DNA of 48,746 bases from Alphaproteobacteria bacterium. Lineage in GTDB: Bacteria > Pseudomonadota > Alphaproteobacteria > SMXP01. The stretch spans positions 1 through 48,746 of the forward strand of contig JANQPV010000032.1 in NCBI GenBank assembly GCA_028285305.1. Reading direction: 5' to 3'. This document shows positions 43,187 through 48,746 of this stretch, piece by piece. The notes below the pieces were generated by a model. It was given only the letters and a program-made list of their open reading frames with translations. It was not told the origin of the DNA and did no database searches. Every line of letters begins with the position of its first letter. Position 1 is the first letter of the stretch. Position numbers and translations under genes: made by a program.

Positions 43187-44197
43187 GTGACCGACAACGG
43201 CGACACAACTAGCATTGAAATCACGGCAGAGGAAGAAGGGGGCCGTCTCGATCAAACGCTGGCGGCTCGATTGAACGGGCCTAGCCGGTCCCGGATCAAA
43301 AAACTCATCGAACAGGGGCACGTGTCCCTCGCTGAGGGCGCGATGACTGATCCCTCCTACCGCGTGAAATCCGGCGACTGGTTCCGCGTTGAGCTGCCCA
43401 AGGCGGAACCGGCGGTTCCCAAAGCCCAGCGCATGGACCTGAAAGTCGCTTACGAGGACGAGGATGTGATTGTCGTCGACAAGCCTGCCGGGATGGTTGT
43501 GCATCCGGCCGCCGGAAATTGGACCGGAACGCTCGTCAACGCCCTCCTCTATCATTGCCGGGACAGCCTTTCGGGCGTGGGCGGTGTTTTGCGTCCAGGC
43601 ATCGTGCACCGGCTCGACAAAGATACAACCGGCCTCATCGTGGCGGCCAAGAACGATCAAGCTCATGCGGGGCTGAGGGATCAATTCGACCGCCACACGA
43701 TCGACCGAGCCTACCAAGCCATTATCTGGGGGTCGCTCCGGCCCCTTGTGGGCACGATTGACGCGCCGCTGATGAAAAAGGAGACCGACCACAAGCGTGT
43801 GGTGGTGGCACAGAGGGACGATCACCCCAACGCGCGGAGGGCGGTGACCCATTACAAAACGCTCAAGAGATACGGGGACTTAGCGGAGCCAGCTGCCAGT
43901 CTGGTGGAATGCCGCCTTGAAACCGGACGCACCCATCAAATTCGGGTTCACCTGTTTCACAAAGGCTGTCCCCTCATCGGTGACGCGGTTTACGGCCAGG
44001 GACGAAAACTGCTTGCCAAACCGGAAAAAATGGAACATAGTGAGAACATTACAAAAACAGTGGAGAACTTTAGACGGCAAGCCCTGCACGCATATCAGCT
44101 CGGCTTCCGCCACCCAATAAGCGGCAAGAAAATCGAACTGGAGAGCACTTTTCCGAAAGATATCAAGCGTTTATCACAACTATTGGACTCTTTGTGA
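43187..44197 (+). CDS. rluD: 23S rRNA pseudouridine synthase RluD family
   Basis: 336 aa from GTG 43187 (AAGGTGAAAG upstream; a TTG one codon earlier is an alternative). The N-terminal S4 RNA-binding domain (GRLDQTLAARLNGPSRSRIK) is followed by the pseudouridine synthase core. HRLDKDTTGLIVAAKN holds the catalytic Asp, and LETGRTHQIRVHLFHKGCPL is the conserved C-terminal motif. The RluD group makes three pseudouridines in helix 69 of 23S rRNA; the exact site specificity here is not proven. It is upstream of rpoH with the same orientation, a common alphaproteobacterial order. Confidence 0.92.
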   Translation: MTDNGDTTSIEITAEEEGGRLDQTLAARLNGPSRSRIKKLIEQGHVSLAEGAMTDPSYRVKSGDWFRVELPKAEPAVPKAQRMDLKVAYEDEDVIVVDKPAGMVVHPAAGNWTGTLVNALLYHCRDSLSGVGGVLRPGIVHRLDKDTTGLIVAAKNDQAHAGLRDQFDRHTIDRAYQAIIWGSLRPLVGTIDAPLMKKETDHKRVVVAQRDDHPNARRAVTHYKTLKRYGDLAEPAASLVECRLETGRTHQIRVHLFHKGCPLIGDAVYGQGRKLLAKPEKMEHSENITKTVENFRRQALHAYQLGFRHPISGKKIELESTFPKDIKRLSQLLDSL

Positions 44198-44224
44198 GGC
44201 GCGCGTGAGGAGCCCTTCTTTTGC

Positions 44225-44258
44225 CCCAAATAGTCCTTATATGTTGTAAGGATTTGGG
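44225..44258 (+). other. Long imperfect hairpin in the rluD-rpoH spacer
   Basis: CCCAAA-tag-TCCTTA (44225-44239) pairs with TAAGGATTTGGG (44247-44258): twelve base pairs, a 3-nt bulge and a 7-nt loop. No T-run follows, so it is not a standard terminator; it could be part of a leader RNA of rpoH or a processing signal. The rest of the spacer shows no clear promoter. Confidence 0.45.
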
Positions 44259-44479
44259 CGCTGGCGCTTCGCGACTTCATGGTGGTGTCGATCGCGGGGT
44301 CGTTCAGAACAAAACCGGTATCTTCGGTTTTACGTTATTCAAGGGAAAGGCAAACAACTTTGGCCGGGACCGAACGTGCTTCTGAGTAAGGAGGCAATAT
44401 TCGGAAAACACCTGGCAGCGCGTTCCGCGCGGAAATCGCTGGCCCTTGTGTGGGACAGCACAAGAGAGAGGATGTAATC

Positions 44480-45382
44480 ATGGCAAACATTTCGACCAAT
44501 CGTCTGCCTAGTTTGACTCCGGACGGGAGTCTGTCGAGCTATCTTTCGGAGATCCGCAAGTTTCCGATGCTCGAAAAGGAAGAAGAATATATCCTCGCCA
44601 AGAATTGGACAGAACAGGAAGACACGGAGGCTGCCCATAAGTTGGTAACAAGTCACCTCCGGCTCGTGGCAAAAATCGCTATGGGATACCGAGGTTACGG
44701 GTTGCCGATCGGAGAGGTCATCTCCGAGGGAAACGTCGGCTTGATGCAAGCTGTAAAGCGTTTCGATCCGGAAAAAGGGTTCCGCTTGGCGACCTACGCG
44801 ATGTGGTGGATCCGAGCCTCGATTCAAGAATATATCTTGCGATCCTGGAGCCTTGTAAAGATGGGCACCACGGCCGCGCAAAAGAAATTGTTCTTCAACC
44901 TGCGTAAGGTGAAAGGCCAAATCGACGCGATCGAAGAAGGCGATCTCAAGCCGGAGCACGTGGCGAAGATTTCTAAGAAACTCGGCGTGACCGAGGATGA
45001 AGTCATCAGCATGAACCGCCGTATGGCAGGTCCCGACAATTCTCTCAATGCACCGCTCAAAGCGGACAGCGAAGGGGAATGGCAGGATTGGCTGGTCGAT
45101 GACACGCCCGATCAGGAAACCACACTCGGCAAAAACCAAGAGCTGGCCGAGCGGATGGAGATGCTGACCGCAGCGCTCGAGAAATTGAATGATCGGGAAC
45201 GGGACATTTTCACTCAGCGCCGGCTCACCGACGAACCGGTGACGCTCGAAGAGCTGAGCGGCCAATACAATATCAGCCGCGAACGGGTTCGCCAAATCGA
45301 GGTGCGCGCTTTTGAGAAGATTCAAAAAAGCATTCGCGCCGCTGCTCGCGATAAGACAATGGCGCAGATGACCCCTCAATAG
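44480..45382 (+). CDS. rpoH: RNA polymerase heat-shock sigma factor RpoH (sigma-32)
   Basis: 300 aa from ATG 44480 (GAGAGGATG site). Sigma-70 region 2 is clear: SHLRLVAKIAMGYRGYGLPI, then EGNVGLMQAVKRFDPEKGFR and LATYAMWWIRASIQEYILRS. The RpoH box, AAQKKLFFNLRKVKG, identifies the heat-shock sigma factor. Regions 3 and 4 follow, with LNDRERDIFTQRRL and ISRERVRQIEVRAFEKIQ. It directs RNA polymerase to heat-shock promoters and is normally controlled by its own translation and by degradation. It is followed by a terminator. Confidence 0.97.
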   Translation: MANISTNRLPSLTPDGSLSSYLSEIRKFPMLEKEEEYILAKNWTEQEDTEAAHKLVTSHLRLVAKIAMGYRGYGLPIGEVISEGNVGLMQAVKRFDPEKGFRLATYAMWWIRASIQEYILRSWSLVKMGTTAAQKKLFFNLRKVKGQIDAIEEGDLKPEHVAKISKKLGVTEDEVISMNRRMAGPDNSLNAPLKADSEGEWQDWLVDDTPDQETTLGKNQELAERMEMLTAALEKLNDRERDIFTQRRLTDEPVTLEELSGQYNISRERVRQIEVRAFEKIQKSIRAAARDKTMAQMTPQ

Positions 45383-45424
45383 GCCCCGCGCTTCATGAAT
45401 TAGCCAGATGATCCCAAACTTGAG

Positions 45425-45450
45425 AGCCGGCGCAGAGCCGGCTTTTTCTT
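45425..45450 (+). terminator. Rho-independent terminator of rpoH
   Basis: AGCCGGC-gcaga-GCCGGCT is followed by TTTTCTTT, 43 bp after the rpoH stop. The rest of the 309-bp gap 45383-45691 holds nothing else recognisable. Confidence 0.9.
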
Positions 45451-45691
45451 TGGGGCGGGTGTCAGACTCTCAACTGAGTTCCCTTTCCAACCGATCTCCT
45501 GCGTCGATCTTGTGCTCAGTCGCGAGGCCCTACACCACCTCCAATTCATCGGGATTGTAGTATCTTGGCTACCTCCGCCCTGGCTCGGGCAACCTTGTAC
45601 GAGGATGATCATCTAGACATTCGACCGACGTTCTTGAGTTCACTCCGTGGTCGGATCTTAGATTTTAGATCGCCTTTATGACGGGTTTGGC

Positions 45692-46432
45692 TCACGATCC
45701 GAAAGGCCAACCCAAACACCAAACGGCAACGGGTACCGGGGCGACGGCAAAGGCAACGCTGACCAGGAACCGGCCGAAGGGCATCAATCTCCCAACGCCG
45801 ACTGCGAGCGCAATCCCTCCCCCGCCGCCGAGCGCGGAATTGCCAGGCGTGTTGATTAGTACGGCCAGCACGAGAGATCGATGTTTCGACACTCGGCGCA
45901 GCGCGCGTTGCCAGATCTTCAGCGGGCGCGCTGTGGATTGACCGATCCGGGGATCGGAGCGGCGCGCAAATGCCGTTTCCTCAACGTGTTCCAAACCCAG
46001 GCGCCGAAGCAGCCATGCGGTGGCCCGCGCTGGCACGAAGCGTCCTATACTGAACGATAAAGACAAGGCGCCCACGGTCGCCAAATAGACAAAGGGGGCA
46101 GCATCGGCGCCGAAAAGAACGAGTAAGCCAAGTCCAATTTCGGCGCCGGGGACGAAGGGACAGGCCAACAGAACCATGTAGACCAAGAGAACCGCAATCA
46201 GGCCCGGAGAGCAAAGGTCCACATCCCTCAGAGCCCCCAAATCGAGCGCAACTGTTACACGATCCGCGATGCCAAACGCACCCAAAGCAAGTACGATACA
46301 AACGGCGGCGATAAGCAAGGCAATGCCCTTTTCGGCGTCCGGCAATCGTACGGCCCGCGAAAGCGACTGCTCCTGAAAACCGTCGACGTTGATTTCGTTT
46401 CCCGTTTGATATTTTGGCGTGGGATCCGTCAC
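45692..46432 (-). CDS. Membrane protein, possibly DedA/TVP38-like
   Basis: 246 aa from GTG 46432, chosen because it overlaps the TGA of the upstream lipoprotein gene as GTGA; a GTG five codons earlier is possible. About five hydrophobic segments: LLIAAVCIVLALGAFGIAD, SPGLIAVLLVYMVLLACPFV, IGLGLLVLFGADAAPFVYLA, LVLAVLINTPGNSALGGGG and FLVSVAFAVAPVPVAVWCLG. The motif ACPFVPGAEIGLG and NTPGNSALGGG-like loop recall the VTT/DedA or TVP38 family, but that is a loose likeness. Inner membrane; function unknown. Confidence 0.6.
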   Translation of the reverse strand: MTDPTPKYQTGNEINVDGFQEQSLSRAVRLPDAEKGIALLIAAVCIVLALGAFGIADRVTVALDLGALRDVDLCSPGLIAVLLVYMVLLACPFVPGAEIGLGLLVLFGADAAPFVYLATVGALSLSFSIGRFVPARATAWLLRRLGLEHVEETAFARRSDPRIGQSTARPLKIWQRALRRVSKHRSLVLAVLINTPGNSALGGGGGIALAVGVGRLMPFGRFLVSVAFAVAPVPVAVWCLGWPFGS

Positions 46433-46746
46433 TGCTTTTCCAGCCACATGGCGGCAAGATAGCCGTATTGCGAGTCTTTATGCTGATCCTTTAGATACTC
46501 AAAGAGTGTCGTTGCTTTCTCGTTCTGGCCTAGTTTTGAGAATGTGTGAGCCTTTAAGTGGGTGAGTTCCGCTTTTAACTCCGGCGTGACCTTGCTGATG
46601 TTTTCGGCTTGCGTGATCAGCTTCAGCGTACTTGCATACTCTTGGTTTTCGTACGCTTCGTACGCTTTCGATATTGAACCTGTCTGCATAAGACCTGTGC
46701 AACCGGCAAGGAAGACCATCATTCCAATGAGTGCTATCTTTTTCAT
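46429..46746 (-). CDS. Small TPR-type lipoprotein
   Basis: 105 aa. ATG 46746 with GGAG upstream begins MKKIALIGMMVFLAGCTGL, a clear lipoprotein signal with the lipobox LAGC (Cys16). The mature part is helical with TPR-like spacing: ISKAYEAYENQEYASTLKLI, KAELTHLKAHTFSKLGQNEK and ATTLFEYLKDQH. It probably sits in the outer or inner membrane facing the periplasm and binds a partner protein. It is coupled (GTGA) to the membrane protein gene downstream, so the two likely act together. Confidence 0.8.
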   Translation of the reverse strand: MKKIALIGMMVFLAGCTGLMQTGSISKAYEAYENQEYASTLKLITQAENISKVTPELKAELTHLKAHTFSKLGQNEKATTLFEYLKDQHKDSQYGYLAAMWLEKQ

Positions 46747-46808
46747 TTCGTTCTCCAGCTTACGTTGTGGGATCCCAATCCATGCTTGGGCATCATTGTC
46801 GTCCTGAG

Positions 46809-46883
46809 TCATAAAGTTGTCATAGGCAGTAGAAAGAACAGCCATAGGATCAGGAGCTTCGTGTTCGCATCGATCATCCACAT
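46809..46883 (-). CDS. Possible 24-aa hydrophobic small protein
   Basis: ATG 46883 is preceded by AAAGGCG at proper spacing and encodes MWMIDANTKLLILWLFFLLP then MTTL and a TGA stop. It would be a single membrane helix. It is 62 bp upstream of the lipoprotein gene. The better ribosome site than the lipoprotein-frame extension supports it, but the length makes this tentative. Confidence 0.35.
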   Translation of the reverse strand: MWMIDANTKLLILWLFFLLPMTTL

Positions 46884-46949
46884 CGGGTCGCCTTTCTTAT
46901 TGTATTCCGTTTGTATAGGGATTTCTTTTTGAGGTCGTCCGGACTTGCA

Positions 46950-47594
46950 TCAGAAGGCCGGTCGGCGCGCGACGATGAACGGGTTCGAGCGGTTGTTGCC
47001 GAAATAGCAAGTCTGCTCGATTTCGAATCCCGCTTCTCGCAAGAGTCTGTTGAGGTCGTCTGTGCTCAAAACGGTCACACGCGGCGCAATGCCCACTGCA
47101 GTGAGCACGGGCACAAGAGCGCGCATGAGAAAAGTCCGGTTTTGCAAACACTCCGTTTTGGAGATGAACAAGCCGCCTGGCTTTAGTTGTTCGCGCACAC
47201 TCTTCAGAACGCGCGGAATGTCGGCGATCAAGTGCAAAAGGCTGAAGGCGGTGATGACGTCGAAAGGGTGGCCCTCAACCGTATCCGCAGCTTCGGCTTG
47301 GCAGAATTTGACGTTGGTCACGGCCTCCTTCTCGCGTTTCGTCTGAGCGATCTCGATCATTTTGGACGCGAGATCTGTTGCGGTCATATGGGCGACACAA
47401 GGCGCAAGCCGCAATGCGGTGGTCCCTGTCCCGCAGCCGATCTCTAAAACTCGGTCCGTGCTCCGCAACAGGGAGCTGACGCGCGCCAGCTTTTCTTCGT
47501 AGGCCGCCAGATCGGGCACGGGCTTTTGGGCATATTTCGGCGCAATGTTGTCCCAAAAGGACTGGGCGCGGGGGTAGGAAATTGTTGTTTGCAT
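46950..47594 (-). CDS. Class I SAM-dependent methyltransferase
   Basis: 214 aa from ATG 47594 (AAAGGCG upstream); the longer frame lacks a site. SAM-binding motif I is VLEIGCGTGTTALRLAP; motif II-like ATDLASKMIEIAQTK; motif post-I VITAFSLLHLIADIPRVLKS, then LKPGGLFISKTECL. This is the methyltransferase domain of the UbiE/Methyltransf_11 type. The substrate is unknown. It is divergent from the LysR regulator with 89 bp between starts, a usual arrangement for a LysR target gene. Confidence 0.85.
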   Translation of the reverse strand: MQTTISYPRAQSFWDNIAPKYAQKPVPDLAAYEEKLARVSSLLRSTDRVLEIGCGTGTTALRLAPCVAHMTATDLASKMIEIAQTKREKEAVTNVKFCQAEAADTVEGHPFDVITAFSLLHLIADIPRVLKSVREQLKPGGLFISKTECLQNRTFLMRALVPVLTAVGIAPRVTVLSTDDLNRLLREAGFEIEQTCYFGNNRSNPFIVARRPAF

Positions 47595-47648
47595 GGTTCG
47601 CCTTTCTGATTTCCAGGGCGATATAGCTATGCGCAGATAAACCGTGAA

Positions 47649-47683
47649 TTGCCGAAATCCGTGCAACTGTTATACGTTTATGT
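47649..47683 (+). promoter_or_regulatory. Possible promoter of the LysR gene, close to its start codon
   Basis: TTGCCG (47649-47654), 16-bp spacer, TATACG (47671-47676). The expected start site would lie at or within one or two bases of the ATG at 47684, so the mRNA may be leaderless. No ribosome site is visible before this ATG. Both boxes match the consensus at only four positions. Confidence 0.35.
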
Positions 47684-48622
47684 ATGAACTGGGAGGCGAT
47701 CTCTTTTGATTGGAACCAAGTGCGGGCGTTTCTTGCAACCGCCGAAGAAGGTTCGTTCAGTGGTGCGGCGCGCGCGCTGAAGACCACTCAGCCCACGATC
47801 GGCCGCCAGATCTCCGCCTTGGAGGGCGCGCTTGGCGTGACGCTGGTCGAACGCAGCGTGCGTGGCCTCGTTCTCACTGAAGCAGGGCGGGAACTGCTCG
47901 ATCATGTGCGCGCGATGGGTGAAGCAGCATCCCTGATTTCGTTGACGGCCAAGGCGCAATCACAGGACGTCTCCGGCGAGGTGACCGTGACGGCGACGGA
48001 CCTGTCCTCCGCGACAATCCTGCCCGTAATCCTTGCACCGCTGCGTCAGTCCGCACCGGGCGTACGTGTGCGGATCGTCTGCTCGAACGACATCAAAAAT
48101 CTCATGAAGCGTGAGGCAGATATTGCGATCCGCCATTCACGTCCCGACCAACCGGAGCTGATCGCCCGACATGTGGGTGACTTCCGCGCCAGCCTCTTTG
48201 CCGCAAGCGCATATCTCGATGAGGCGGGCCGCCCACGGAATCCGCGTGACATAGCCGATTACGCCTTCGTTGGAAACGCTGACCCGGAGCGCCTCATGGC
48301 GCCCTTGCACGACATGGGCATTCCCGCCCGTGAGCAGAGTTTCGTGATGTCGTCCGAAAATGGTGTGGTCGCGTGGGAACTCGCGAAATCCGGCTACGGT
48401 GTCTCGATGCAGCCCGATTTTTTGGGCGATGCGGAGCCAGGCATGGAGAGAGTGCTGCCGGGCTTGCCCTCGCTGCAGTTTCCGATTTGGCTGGTCACGC
48501 ACCGCGAGCTGAGAACCAATCGCCGGATTAGGGTCGTCTTCGATACGATTGCACGCGGATTGAGGGAGATAACGCGTGCGGCTCCGCCTTCAAGCGACAC
48601 CGGCCAAGCTGCTGGAGAATAA
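47684..48622 (+). CDS. LysR-family transcriptional regulator
   Basis: 312 aa, normal length. The N-terminal winged helix-turn-helix is clear: DWNQVRAFLATAEEGSFSGA, then ARALKTTQPTIGRQISALEG and LVERSVRGLVLTEAGRELL. The C-terminal substrate-binding domain begins near residue 95 (VSGEVTVTATDLSSATILPV) and ends ELRTNRRIRVVFDTIARGL. It likely regulates the divergent methyltransferase gene and itself, with the target metabolite unknown. The stop is followed directly by a hairpin and by the right terminal repeat. Confidence 0.92.
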   Translation: MNWEAISFDWNQVRAFLATAEEGSFSGAARALKTTQPTIGRQISALEGALGVTLVERSVRGLVLTEAGRELLDHVRAMGEAASLISLTAKAQSQDVSGEVTVTATDLSSATILPVILAPLRQSAPGVRVRIVCSNDIKNLMKREADIAIRHSRPDQPELIARHVGDFRASLFAASAYLDEAGRPRNPRDIADYAFVGNADPERLMAPLHDMGIPAREQSFVMSSENGVVAWELAKSGYGVSMQPDFLGDAEPGMERVLPGLPSLQFPIWLVTHRELRTNRRIRVVFDTIARGLREITRAAPPSSDTGQAAGE

Positions 48623-48650
48623 AGGAGCCCGGCGGGAGATGCGGGCTCCT
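48623..48650 (+). terminator. Hairpin directly after the LysR stop
   Basis: AGGAGCCCG pairs with CGGGCTCCT (9 bp, 10-nt loop), starting at the base after TAA. No T-run follows: the last bases of the hairpin run into the repeat's CTAG. It may terminate with help of the repeat's hairpin. Confidence 0.55.
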
Positions 48651-48746
48651 AGAGCGTTTCCAGGTGTGAGCTTGAGAGTCGATTGATCGAGGATCAATCG
48701 ACCAAGCGAACGGAATCGTTCGGCGCGAATGCGCCTCACCACCGTC
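48649..48746. repeat. Terminal inverted repeat, right copy (98 bp)
   Basis: Exact reverse complement of bases 2-99. It starts CTAGAGCGTTTCC and contains the same 11-bp stem (48678-48702). It touches the LysR terminator hairpin and reaches the end of the window. Confidence 0.9.

Noticed and set aside
45400-45612. Open frame of 70 codons after rpoH
   Set aside because: It overlaps the rpoH terminator and has no ribosome site or family-like pattern.
1-48746. The whole window as a transposon bounded by 98-bp inverted repeats
   Set aside because: It carries many housekeeping genes and no transposase or integrase, so the ends are better explained as copies of a dispersed repeat.

Overview
The window is chromosomal DNA from an alphaproteobacterium. 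The evidence is an rpoH-type sigma factor just downstream of an rluD gene, a PhaR/PhaA/PhaB polyhydroxyalkanoate block, the yidD-thrS pair, folE-hisI, a DUF6476-like protein, and short dispersed palindromes typical of the class. The genus cannot be told from sequence alone; a relative of Hyphomicrobiales or Parvibaculales would fit. Genes are tightly packed, often with 4-nt start/stop overlaps or shared stop codons. I saw no tRNA, rRNA, CRISPR array, transposase, integrase or phage gene.

Layout. 1-4066: a SnoaL-like protein, a membrane TPR/TolB-like protein, an acetyltransferase and an EamA exporter. 4163-7864: a three-gene operon of helical, membrane-anchored and coiled-coil proteins with no known job (the best candidate for an undescribed system). 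7965-10115: a penicillin-acylase-family gene interrupted by one in-frame UGA. 10253-11617: a very acidic Ala/Glu-rich membrane-anchored protein and a lipoprotein. 11633-14157: a translationally coupled pair, PhyH-like dioxygenase and thiamine-diphosphate enzyme, that together resemble alpha-oxidation. 14385-16295: a lytic transglycosylase and an exported protein. 16437-19524: phaB, phaA and the divergent regulator phaR with a matching operator. 19521-25229: an EAL phosphodiesterase with a degenerate GGDEF domain, a hydrolase, an XRE-like regulator, small membrane proteins and a sugar isomerase-like protein. 25301-32852: an envelope-sugar locus with a polyprenyl-phosphate glycosyltransferase, two GT39-like transferases, a GT2 protein, and rmlA-rmlB. 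33064-35895: thrS, yidD and an IscU-like scaffold. 35965-39840: a repeat-rich stretch with orphan genes, a VOC protein and an enoyl-CoA hydratase-like protein. 39844-45382: cysS, folE, hisI, a DUF6476-like gene, rluD and rpoH. 45692-48622: a membrane protein and lipoprotein pair, a methyltransferase and a LysR regulator.

The first and last 98 bases of the window (2-99 and 48649-48746) are exact reverse complements of each other and hold a strong hairpin. Because housekeeping genes lie between them, this looks like a dispersed chromosomal repeat at which an assembly stopped, not a mobile element.

All functional statements come from reading motifs and recalling families; no database search was run. 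Family assignments are firm for the housekeeping, PHA, rml, aminoacyl-tRNA synthetase and folate/histidine genes. They are tentative for proteins described as '-like' or unknown.
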